Positions 12,754-23,999 of a stretch of DNA of 64,000 nucleotides are shown here, piece after piece (the first letter of the stretch is position 1; every line of letters starts with the position of its first letter). The DNA lies in NCBI GenBank assembly GCA_950295325.1, contig OX485807.1, positions 43,306,440 through 43,370,439 of the forward strand, in the 5' to 3' direction. The stretch is from Polytrichum commune (lineage: Eukaryota > Streptophyta > Polytrichopsida > Polytrichales > Polytrichaceae). The notes under the pieces were generated by a model. It was not told where the DNA came from. It made no database searches and saw nothing but the letters and a program-made list of their open reading frames with translations. Both the position numbers and the translations under genes were made by a program.

Positions 12754-12923
12754 AATTGTCATCTCCTCCGAGGTCATTGTTGCTTCCTGTATATGCGGAG
12801 AGCATTGCTCTTGCACAAGCAGCCACATCAACACCTACACGTCAGCCAAAGTCTCACAAGTTTAATTCCAATGTGGAGATGTTCTTTCATTTAGAGGCAT
12901 CAGAGGACAATGGAGGCATTTAG
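12754..12923 (+). pseudogene. C-terminal exon fragment of a third gene A/B-type paralog
   Basis: The frame from 12753 reads ELSSPPRSLLLPVYAESIA and ends in FFHLEASEDNGGI and a stop. It matches the last exon of gene B (SSPPKPFELPPYASTMA, then LFLLEANEGEE) and of gene A (SPPKSWQLPTYANDIA). No other exons of this copy are visible nearby. The fragment begins exactly where a CACTA-type terminus ends, so an insertion probably separated it from the rest, which was lost or lies outside the window. Confidence 0.65.
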
Positions 12924-13512
12924 ATAGTTGAAAATACCATCCACCATATGTTGGATTGGATTGGATTGGATTGGATATGGTTGGTTTGAAATGTGATATG
13001 ACATTGAATTTGGTATTCCAATAAAACAAAAAAAAAATTGAAGCCGCTCTTTGCATTATTTTTGAATTACCACAACTAGTGGAGACTGATTTTATGTGAG
13101 CAAATTCCTCTTATTTATAAACGATATGCCCAAATAATTTAGTCCCCCCCCCCAAACGCCTCCATCAATTCATTTCTCAATACTTGAAATGTGGTGTGTT
13201 GAATCTAGTAACAATGTTGAGATTCATCATGAAACTCTCATGCCAATCTTGTGGTTATTGATTTTGAAAGTAGAATCATAATAAATTCATTAGGTTCGTT
13301 GCATTTTGTTTGCACTACCCACTTCTAATATTATAAAGAAATATGCAATCAATTATGCCAAAATACCACGGTTATAGGATAATATTGGGTGTAATTCCAA
13401 ATATTTTTTCCACCCTCCCTTCTCAAAACTTACCGCTCATTGCTCACCGCTCACATGATAGCACCCCTCCATCCGACTTGAAGAAAAAGAGAGATGCCCT
13501 TGTATTCTCAAA
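12924..13512. other. A+T-rich stretch, no gene seen
   Basis: Holds a (TTGGA)n microsatellite at about 12952-12977 and homopolymer tracts (A at 13027, C at 13143). I recognise nothing coding. Confidence 0.6.
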
Positions 13513-14252
13513 GGCCAATTGCTCACAAAACCCATATTGAGTACACCTCAACTTCAAGGCCCCAAATCCAAAATATATGTTCACATTCACTTAATAATGA
13601 GCATTCACTTGATTGGGATTTCATTCCCGAAGTGAAACTATCAATAATGTTGTAATCAACTTGGAAGTTAAAATTATGACAAAATCCTCAATAGCAATCA
13701 GGTGATTAATTTTTTTGACTTACCATTTGATGTGGCCCTTGTCATTTTTTATTTTAGATTCAAAAGTTGTGCTAATTTTAGACAACTAATTTTCCGAAAT
13801 TGCAAATAATGCCTTCCCCTTTCAGAAGGTAAATGTCTACAACATTCACACTAACTTAGCATAATTGAATGTAATCAAACTTAATGAAGCCTAATTAATT
13901 AAGCTTGGCAATTTTCCTAACACTCCCGAAGTAAACCCGTCAAAAAAGTATGTAATTAACTTGGAAACTCAAAGTATGAAAAAAATCCTCATGAGAATTG
14001 AGATGATAATTTTTGTGATTTACCATTTGAAAGGGCCTTTATCATTTTAAACTGAGCTCAATAGAATGTGCTAATTTTAGATAATTTAATTAATGTCTTC
14101 TCCTTTCACAAGGATTCGTACACATTTAGTTAATTGAGCTTAATCAAATGTAATTAGTCTTTCAAAAAAAAATAGATACCAAAATAGGCACCAAGCTTAA
14201 GCCTTGCACTTGATTATGGACTTTAAGTTTAGGTGCACTCAATATGGGTTTT
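13513..14252. mobile_element. Candidate non-autonomous element with inverted ends
   Basis: The sequence CACAAAACCCATATTGAG at about 13517 recurs as its reverse complement at about 14232. The inverted similarity extends over roughly 38 bp with mismatches. Inside are two diverged direct copies of a block of roughly 200 bp (about 13625-13840 and 13925-14120; shared phrases AACTTGGAA, TTACCATTTGA, GTGCTAATTTTAGA). No open frame. This may be a MITE-like element; the target duplication was not identified. Confidence 0.45.
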
Positions 14253-16690
14253 GTGGACTAGGTGATAGCCTTCAAGAATGCAAGGAGAACGGTTTTTGAG
14301 GTTAGGCGGGGCATGCAATATTTTTTGGTCGGGTTTATAAAAGTATTTTTGGGGTTGCCCAAGGGTTGTGGGTCAAGGGGCCCAACCCTTATCCTATCAA
14401 GGGACCCTTCCTTAAAATGCTCATTGGGGGTGTTTTAGCATTCAACCAAGGTTTGTAGCAATGTTTTTGTTTTTATAAAAGAACATTTATGAAAATTTGC
14501 ATGTAGACCACACATTAGAGTTACTTGTTAATTAAAGCGGATAAAACCATGGGGCTGAGTCCCAAACCTTGAGTTTATGGGAATCAAAACAAAGTCACCC
14601 AATGAGCATACACAAAATATGGTGTTAGGCTATTAAAATATGGCTTTCTAAATAAACCTACTAGGATAGATGGGCCAAGCTAGCCTTGTATAGGCCAATC
14701 CAAGATTTAGGAAAGTGGGTCACACATGCATACCTTATTTTAGATTCTAAATTGTCTCAAAGTTTCGCTCAACTTTCAAGTAGGCTGAAATGTACGACAA
14801 GCTAACAAGCTCTTAATAAATAAAAACTTAAAGAAGGATCAAACCCACAGTTTCATCCCTCTTTGAGAGACTTTACGAATAACTCTAATGCATAGCGAAG
14901 GATTTGGCTTTCTAAGTAATGTTTTCAAGTTTTAATTTGACGATGGGTTACAATTTCCTCCTAAAACCCATAGTTAGGTCATAAGGGGGTACTAGAATGG
15001 GAGACATGTTGGTGATAACATGGGGCGTATACATGGCGTTTGATGTTGGGTATTACATTGCTAGCATATATATTGGTCACAATTAGCAATCCTTCTCAAG
15101 GTATTGTGAGGACATTGAAAATTAGAATAATCATTTTACAATTAGATATTTTGGGAACTCCTAGTAGGTATTATCCTCACATGGAGGTCACTCCATTGTC
15201 AAGTTGAACACCACGTGCGAACAAAGTTTGCTACCCCTATATTACATGCCATAGATAATTTAAAATTTTACGATATTTTTCCTACATATACATAAACATT
15301 GAGAGTATCTTTTGTATAATTTTGTATAATTTCTAGTCATGTTCATTTTTTGTTCAACTTAGCGTTCATTTCATGTTTTTAGTTAGATTCGGCGTCATTC
15401 TAGTTAGAAATAATATGTTTTATAAATGAAACAAATCATCAAATTTAGTTATCATTTTTTATTATGTATTAGATACCGTGTATATCTACTCATGAAAAAA
15501 AAATGATAAAAGGTTGACTCATCTTGGTGATGCTTTATGTAAAAAGCAAGATTTTCTATATGTAAAGTGTTTGCATGTGATTGTTCAACTTTACAATGGA
15601 GTGACGTCCACGTGACTTACCCTAGGCCCAATAAACCCGGAGGGCATGGGGTCAAAAGCAAAGTTCCCTTTAGTCCATGTGGACTTCCCATGAACCTCTC
15701 TCAAAGGGGTTTCGGGGGGGGGGGGGTAGTGGGTTTGGGATTTGAAGCACTCCCATTCCCATCCAAGGAGAACATGTCCCCCACACCCACAAAATTCTCC
15801 TCATGTGCTTGTTCTCAAAAGCATCATGGTTTTTGTGGGCTTTATCTAAAGACTATAGAGGATTAATGGCATCATCATCATCCAATGATGTATGACATGC
15901 ACGCTTAATGAAAGCAAAGGTTCTCCATGGGAACATGTTTTACAATACCATTAGGCAATTCCACAACAAATATGCTTTAATCCAAAGATTCATCTAAGAA
16001 ACTACCAATGATCACCCCCAAAACCTACAGAAAATCAATAAAAGTCCAAGGCCCTTCACAACGCTCTCAAGCACACGCACATGTTGCAGCCATACCATAT
16101 GTACCCATAGATTTGCATAATGTGTTCATGTTATTAACATGTTAATCATATATTTCTTACATTTCTTCAATCAAAGTGGAATGGTCCACAACAATTGGTG
16201 ACTTCCAGTTGTCTAGATTGACTAATGCCCATCTAAAATTGGTGGAATGCCCCCATGTGCACCTAAAATTGCAAAACAAACCTCCAAGCAAACATTGATT
16301 TTTCTCACCAATTAAAGGAACCCTTGTGTGGAATGTGATAGACTTTCATTTTGGATATAAATAAATTAGAAGGAAAAAAGGAAATTATAAGATAACTGCT
16401 GTGATCTTCAAAACAATAAGAGCCTTTTGTGGCATGTGGATGAATTATCGAATCCAACATTTCTAGATGAAACGAAGGTTATGTATTTCTCTAATAAATA
16501 AGAATAAAATGAATTTCTAGTCAAGAAGCAATTGGTCATTTCAAACCCAATTAAGCCAACCCATGGATATTCTTTCCACATGAGGCACTTAGTGTGGAGT
16601 ACGAGGCACTTATGCTCTCCTAAAATCATGAAAATCAATTGACTCATATTGCCATGGATATTCTTTTAATCACTAAAATGCACATGTTAT
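14253..16690. other. Gene-free A+T-rich DNA
   Basis: No convincing gene or repeat. A G homopolymer at about 15713-15726 lies inside a short open frame (15567-15866) with no recognisable domain. It probably consists of old decayed transposon sequence. Confidence 0.5.
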
Positions 16691-17600
16691 ATATGTGTGC
16701 CATGTAAAATTGCCTTTGAAGAATAAGAATGAAGTAAGATAAAACAAAAAATGGACAAAAATATAACAAACAAATAACTTACCCAAGTCTTGTGACATCC
16801 ATGCTTGGAGTTGCTTGCGACCTTGACGATTCAAAACAAGTTCTCTTGAGATGCTCCCTTGCTTGTCAAGGTTGTTTGTTCTTCCTTGATTTTGTGACCA
16901 TTCGCATTGCCTCACCCCATCCATCGCCATTGTTGGTGTATGTAGCTCAAATGTTATGGAGCCCCTCCCCCTTCCTTAACCCTTGCTATTCACACCAAAT
17001 ACCTCCAAACTTGTATCTAACTCAAATTTTAAGGCCTCCAAATTTGGGAGCATGTTGGAGGCATGGGCGCCAACCAATCCCCTTCACCTTCCCCAACCTC
17101 TCCATTGTTGGTCATGGTTTGTGCCTCCAAATTTGAAGTTGAGCCCTTCAAATTTGGCAACATGCTGGAAATAAGGGCTTGGAGTTTGTTAATATCAACT
17201 CCCATGCTAAATATGCAAACAATTAAAAAGCTTGGTCGATGTGGGGAAAGAAAATCCTCCTTGCACCCTAGCCTAGGAGGTTGGCACAATGCCACCTCCA
17301 TATGTAATTCAACTATTTGTTTTTGAAAGGCGGCAATCTCAACCCCAATGAGCCTTCCGCAACTTATTCAAGAAGAATTCCTCCACATGAGCCCAAAATT
17401 TGTTGTTTCCACCACTCAAGCACAACCAATCACTCTAACCAACTCCAAATCATACTTCTCGCTAATCCCAAAGACCCCTGAGCGTAATTCGCCGCAAGTG
17501 GAGCGAAATGAATGAAAATTGTCTCTCAAGTAAGGGTGGATGGGAGCTCCACTACAGGCACCAATTTTATGCCACATGTAACGTCACTCATGAAGGCAAA
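16690..17600 (-). mobile_element. Possible remnant of an LTR retrotransposon leader/gag region
   Basis: Read on the minus strand, 17570-17530 gives TAAAATTGGTGCCTGTAGTGG. It resembles the TGGTGCC-type primer-binding region just inside a plant LTR. It is followed by broken open frames down to 16.7 kb. No protease, RT or integrase motif is seen, so the call is weak. Confidence 0.25.
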
Positions 17601-17814
17601 TTGAAATCTTCTCAAAGTGCTCTAGATTTTGCTCCAAATTTTGAACCTCCATGATCGAATTCCTCAAGCCAAAGCAAATCACTTTGTGCTTGTAGGTGAT
17701 TTTAAAAAAAAATTTGGATCTAAGCATAATTACAAATTTGGTGCACAAATTTCATCAAGCATAGAATATGAACTTGCTCATTAGACTACATGAGTGTGGG
17801 ATGCTGTAGAGCAG

Positions 17815-19265
17815 ATTTTTAGGCTATAGTCTGAATGTAGGTTTTTTGAGCCAAGTTTTTGGACGAATGGATGGAAAAATCGGACTATAGTCAGATGAAA
17901 GGACTTTTACAGTGGTTTTAGAAACCAAATGACCTCAGGAAGGAGTTGTAACCGCCTGAGAAGATGAGGACGATAAGAGACTATCGGCCGAGAGAGGAAA
18001 CAGGCCATAATCAACGAGTGTTTTCAGGCTATAGTCTAGAGTAGTCGCTGATAAGCGAGGGATGAGTAGGATCGGCCAAATGCCGAGTGGAAAACTTAGC
18101 TTCAACTCTGTGATAGAGTGAAGTCTTGATACTGTAATCAATTTGAAAGTAAGTAAGTTATGTTGCGGAGTATGCAAGTGTATGGAAATAATGTCAGGAT
18201 GTGCATGGAATGATTGAAGCAAGTGAGAGAATAGGAATGTAAGTGAGAGATTGAAGTCACAGAGTGGTTGATAAATTACGGAATTGATTGTGTGAAGAGA
18301 AGAGTAATGTGATAGAGCAAGCAGGAGCGTAAGTATTTTGGAATACGAGTAGACACATCAAAGAAGGAATATATGAAAATAACAAAAATCTGAGGAAGCA
18401 AAGCGAAAATGAAATAAGCAATGGAAGGAAGAATAAAATGTTGTAAGAGCGATAGGACTATAGTCAATCAGAGCGCTACAGGAGAGGCAAGGACTGAGAG
18501 AAATGCGGAAAGACAAACCTGATTAGCGTTATCGAGAACCAGGCACGACCAAAATCTCTGCGCAGAGAGAGAGAGAGATAATGTCGCAGAGTTGAGCCTT
18601 AGCGTGAGTGTAAAGAGCCGCGAAAGACTATAGTCAGGACAGTGAGGGTTAGCAATATGCGAGGAAGGAAGGTGGAAGAGACAGAGAAGGAAGCATACAT
18701 GGATGCACAATACTTTAGAAAAGTGAGGACATACTTATCAATTAGGTTCAATGTGGGCAGGAGTGTTGTTTAATGATGGGAATACAGATAGGCTAACCCA
18801 TGACATGATAGGAATGCAGGCTGAGAGATAAAGTGGTCATCATTGCCGAGCATGTGAGATTACATTGCAATGTTGAGATAATGAGTTGAAGAAGAAGTGA
18901 TTGAGATTACATAGTTGATTGGTTGGAATAATACTAAGATACCTAAAGCTTAGAACTAATATGGAATATAGTCCCGTGTTGTTATTCTATCTTGGAATGT
19001 GCAGAGATTGTAGACCGGAATGGAATGGAAAATGGTTCATGATTGAGATAAGTTATTAAATGAAGATTAATATGAATAAAATAATTAACAAATCCATTGT
19101 ATTGAATGAGATAATTTGAGTTTGAATTGAAGATCTTGTGATGTTGTTTTATGGAAATCAAATGATACTAACCCCAATAGGATGAAAATCCATTGGATGA
19201 CTATGGACCGGATACTCAAAGACAATAGTCCAAGGTTACGAAATTTATGAGACTATAGTCCAAAT
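17815..19265. repeat. Cluster of GACTATAGTC palindromes
   Basis: The 10-bp palindrome GACTATAGTC or its 8-bp core CTATAGTC recurs near 17823, 17882, 18028, 18448, 18627 and 19251, with degenerate copies near 18963, 19200 and 19223. The surrounding DNA is purine-rich on the plus strand, with no recognisable coding sequence. Copies are 60-600 bp apart with no obvious longer unit. Confidence 0.6.
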
Positions 19266-20600
19266 TCACGACGGAAATAGGTCGAACCTTAGAGTGATAG
19301 TACCTACCTGAAAGATAGGACAGACAACACTCACTACCGAATTATCACATAAGAATTAATAAAGAAGAAAAAAGATGGGATAAATTAAGAGGGAAGGGAG
19401 TCAAGAGTGAGAATTACCCCATAATGTTATTGTGAACCTTAATCCAATGTGACATTAACCCTTATAGACACTATCTCAGTCTTCCTAGAGACTTTGTTCC
19501 CTGGGTTTTGTTGTTTTTAAGCCCTAGCAGAAAACTCACTACAGATGCTACCTTGTTTTTAACCCACCATAGGTCAGCATCTCAATTGCCAAACCGCTCC
19601 TCTCCCAATGTCTCACAAATCCGCCCACAAGCAAGCATGATTGTGGGCATGGGGATGCCAAGAATTTTGACCTGAGATAGGTGGACCCTCTTCCTTGCTA
19701 TGCAAACCCACCCATAAGACTTGGCAATCTCATTTGTTGCAGAGTCAAGGTTTTTTTCTTCTTCTTCTTCTTCTTCTTTCTTTTTCTTTTTTTCTTTTGG
19801 AGGGGGGGGGGGTTGCTAAGCCTATCCATCCTTGAACTTCTCTAGCTACCCTATGGGTTGGCAACGAACTCCCAATGCGTGCGACTTCTAACATTTTTGG
19901 CACCTTTAGCCCCAACATGCAACTAACCATGGTCTCGCTGATGGTCAAGGATTAGGATATGAAGTTCTCAATGCATATCAAACGCAAAATTTCCCTTCAA
20001 GGAAATATTTTCCTATTTAAATATTTTCACATATGATGCAAGGTCATCCATCCATTTTAATAGTATATATCAACTATAAGTTTGTATTTTAAATCATTCC
20101 AAACATGTCCCACTAAATTGATTTTAATCTTTAAGCTTATTGGGACTTCAAATAATCTTGATAAATAGAACATGAGGCTTTTGAAACTCAAGTTAGTTCG
20201 TTGACTTTAAGCTTAAGTTGAATTACATCATGTTTTAAAATACAAACAAATTGTTAGTAAGCTTCTCATCAAGTTTTTTCTCTACCTCAATTGGGATTAA
20301 CTTGGAGATGGACTTGATCAGCATGCCAAATTGGTTGTCAAAACATGGGCTAGTATCTTTGGAGTTATTTTTTGTGACAATAAAAACAACCAGTACTTAT
20401 GTTTCTCTTGAATTGGAATCATAGTAAGAATACACAATCCCTCATGTTTTTATGATCAAAGTATGTCAAGTTTGAATAAATTGTTGTTTTGAAGTTTCGT
20501 TAGAATGTTGATAAGTTATTTAGTATTAAAATGATTTGATGCTTAGACCGACTATTTGCCTTTGACATTGTGATGTGTAAGTAGTAAGTCTAGGCAATTT
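19266..20600. other. Gene-free DNA with a TTC microsatellite
   Basis: A (TTC)n/(T)n tract lies at about 19750-19797, followed by a G run at 19802-19811. I see no gene. Confidence 0.55.
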
Positions 20601-22249
20601 TGTGATATGACCCTTGCCGGACCCTTGCCTTTATCTCCACATCACCTTTCCCTAGATCCCCCCTTTACACTATAGGTCAAGTTGAGACCTTGTACTTGCA
20701 AGAGTTAGGAGTTTGATACTTGGAGTAGATGAGCTCTCATCCAAAACTCAAACTATATGAAGCTCTTGTCGTAGTCATGCCCCAATCACATCAAACTTTA
20801 TGTCCTGTTCTAGCCGTGAAATTGATGGGGATTATGTTCATAAATAGGTGTTGGCCCACCAATTTTCACATTATTATAGCCGAAGGTGCTAACGGATCGT
20901 GTCATACGTGACTGGTGTGGTCAGCCCTTATGAGCCCAAAATGGTTGCTCATATTTGTTTTATGTGTAGAATTTATTTAGAATTGCATTTGAGACCATTA
21001 TTGAAATATCAAAAAGTATAAAAAGAGTGAGGCTTGGTGTGGAGTTATGTTTTAGGCCTTAAGCCTATTTTGTGTGGTTAATTAGAAGCTTAGTGGCATT
21101 AGGGAGTGTTTTGGTTAACTGAGTAGTGTTTGATGAAGCAAGGGGAAGGGCCTTGGGTTTAAACGTTTGATTTAGAACATGTTCGTGTTGGTTTAGGGGG
21201 TGAGAGTTTAGTGGATAGGATAAGGTCCTACTGAATAGGAGAGGGTTTAAGGGGCTTGTGGTTTTGGGAGCCTTTTTTTTTTTTTCTCTCACCTCTCTTC
21301 CTCCTTCTCCTTTCTCCCTCTTCTCTAGGAATTTGAGCTCTTAGAGCTAGGAAAAATGTGGGAATTAGGTAGGGGGCTTAGTGGAATTAGTGGGCTTAGG
21401 TAGGGTAATTAGGTAGGGGGCTTGGTAGAATTAGTTAAGAGCCTGCTGGGATTTGGTGGAGACTGTGGCCGAGTTAGGAGCCTGCTGGGATTCGGTGAGA
21501 CTGTGGCCGAGTTAGGAGCCTGCTGGGATTTGGTGGAGACTGTGGCCGAGCTTGGGACCCTGCTGGATTCGGTGAGATTGTGGCCGAGTTAGGAGCCTAC
21601 TGGGATTTGGTGGAGATTGTGGCCGAGTTAGGAGCCTGCTGGGATTTGGTGAGACTGTGGCCGAGTTAGGAGCATGCTGGGATTTGGTGGAGACTGTGGC
21701 CGAGTTAGGAACCTGCTGGGATTCGGTGAGACTGTGGCCGAGTTAAGAGCCTGCTTGGATTTGGTGGAGACTGTGGCCGACTTAGGAGCCTGCTGGGATT
21801 TGGTGGAGACTGTGGCCGAGCTTAGGAGCCTGCTGGGATTTAGTGACCGGGTAGGAGGCCGGGTATGGACCCTTGATGGGCCCGGTCGTGAGCTTGATCG
21901 GATATGGCATTGGCCAAGGGCCAAGGGCCTAGGGCATTAGGGGGATTTAGTTTCACATAAATAAGAGAGTGGCATAAGGGAATAAGTCTTAGTAGGGATT
22001 TGATTGTGGGGTTGTGAATTAGTGTAGGAAGAAAGGGATAAACAGATAAGAGCATTTTTCAATGCTTGTACTCTTATTATGGAATAAATTGGTGTGCAAG
22101 AATTGATGGGAATTGAAATGGAGTTTTATGAAGTTGATAAGAGGGAGCTATGTGAACATGAATGTGATACCCATTCCCTCACCCGGACTAGGACGCTTAA
22201 GGGTGGGTGGTTTGGCCTCACAACCCCTCAATCTATATGAGATCCAACA
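20601..22249 (+). mobile_element. Candidate LTR
   Basis: The segment starts TGTGATATGACCC and ends GATCCAACA; TGGTGCCATCT follows immediately, like a primer-binding site. TG...CA ends and an adjacent TGGTGCC are LTR hallmarks. It contains the minisatellite at 21.43-21.85 kb. No matching second LTR or target duplication is visible, and 22250-23212 downstream has no retroviral-type reading frame. It could be a truncated element or coincidence. Confidence 0.35.
21425..21850 (+). repeat. Minisatellite of about 39 bp
   Basis: About ten tandem units read approximately AGGAGCCTGCTGGGATT then TGGTGGAGACTGTGGCCGAGTT. Units alternate between forms with GGTGGAGAC and GGTGAGAC. The open frames here on both strands are produced by the repeat and are not genes. 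Confidence 0.9.
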
Positions 22250-23212
22250 TGGTGCCATCTAATGAGCATTATAAGCTCGTTAAAAAAACTCAAGCTCTCG
22301 AGTTGAGAGCTCATGTGTAAAGTGGACTTGTGTGGGTGAGATTTCGAAGCACCTACCAAATGGGAGGGTGGAATTCTTGATTGCTATATAGAGCTAACGG
22401 GCTATTATTGAAGCTAAATTAACACCTCGATTAGGGTTAAAGACCTTGAATTAGGATGAATCAACAATATACATGCATGGGGCATGCTTTTACCATACCC
22501 CTACGGTAGGTGCTGGGAAATGAAATTCAACTTGAATGAACAAGCATGTCTAAGCATGGATCCTCACCAAAAAGAATGCTCAATATTCTGAGCACTTGAC
22601 CTTTCTAGTGGAAATGTGACCTAATTATAGTTTGGCATGGTTATAAAACACATGAAATAAGTGTATACTATGGCTGCTATACGGATGAATAAAAAAAACT
22701 TATAATATTTTTGTTGTATGATTTTGACCTAAAGTAGTTTGCATGGGGAAAGAGTCAACCTCTTTGCAAGGTCAACCCTAATTTGCACAAATCACTGTAG
22801 AAATTATGCCCACCAAGATAAGCACAATTTATCGTCAAGAAATAATAAACCAAATAAATTAAACCACAAACTAACCATACATTTAATTAAGAAATAAAAA
22901 AATTATGTAATATGTTAGGATGACACACCGATTTATTTTTTTGGGTGAACATTTTGAAAGTAAAAGATGGAAATTTTGCCAAGTGTCAATCACGGCAAGC
23001 CATAGGAGAACTATCCCACACACTCATACCTCCATGGATGGAAGTACGGAGGATGAGGAACCAAGGCTTGTCAAATCATTGTCTACGAAGCATCTTTATA
23101 GGGATAATGTATTGGGAATGCGTCATTGCACGGAGCATTTTATACCACATCTCTCCACTTTTTTAACGATCCTTTAGGTGTGTGGTTCATAAGGGCCGGT
23201 TCACGGGTCGGA
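22250..23212. other. No gene seen
   Basis: A+T-rich DNA with only short open frames. It might be decayed interior of a retroelement beginning at 22250, but no conserved motif supports that. Confidence 0.5.
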
Positions 23213-23334
23213 CAGGACATCCCCCAAGCTGGGACTTACCACGCCCCCTGCGTGGATGAATGCCGTCGGAGTCCACGTCCCAAGTCGAAGTGCCGCTCAA
23301 TTTGCAATACCTGCTGCACAATATGTGCCACGGC
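23213..23334 (+). repeat. Left terminal inverted repeat of the MULE-like element
   Basis: Pairs with 30458-30577 in inverted orientation. Contains AATACCTGCTGCACAATATG near its inner end, a form of the motif repeated in the subterminal regions. Confidence 0.8.
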
Positions 23335-23999
23335 CAAAAGCTTTAATAAAAAAAAATTGGGCTGCCCAAATTTTGAAGGAGGTTAGGGTTTGATATAAAG
23401 TGCGGGTTTTGAACATTCCGCCTCCCCTAAACATTCTTTCCTTCATGAAATGAATGAATGTTTCAAAAAAATTGAAATGAATTCACTCATCCCAATCAAT
23501 ATGGGCCCTTGGATGTGAAGCTTTCATTCAATACTAGGGAAGAAACTATATAATGTGTTTGTAAGGATTTAGGGTTCTCTTCTTCACTTGTAACTTTGCT
23601 TTCATATCTAGAGGTAATAGTGTTTACACTAATCCTTCTACTTTAACTACATCTTGAATTACTTATTTGAATGAAAAATATTGTTATTTTTCCTTCTTAT
23701 TTTATGGTGCATTTGTTCTACTTTAGATACTAGATTGCACCAAGTTTATGGAGCATCAAATGAGATTTGTGGCACATTTATTTTGCGGCAGGTATTGCAC
23801 TGTCTTCCCTATTCTTCATTTAAGCAAGCATGGAAGGTGTCAAAAGAGCGTACAATATATATATATATATATATATATATGTTGCGTCAAGTATTGCATG
23901 GTTGCTGTGATTTGTTTTCATGTTGTGTTGATACATTAATTAAGATTAAATCTCTTTGTTGGTTGCTTAAGGTAAGACAATAGCCATAGGCAGAAAAAA

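Noticed and set aside
15713-15726. Homopolymer G/C runs (also at 13143, 19802, 34412, 36080, 58127)
   Set aside because: Simple sequence, no associated structure. G4 formation is possible but unsupported.
23848-23882. TA-rich palindrome
   Set aside because: A plain (TA)n microsatellite, not a member of the 2-bp-centred palindrome class.
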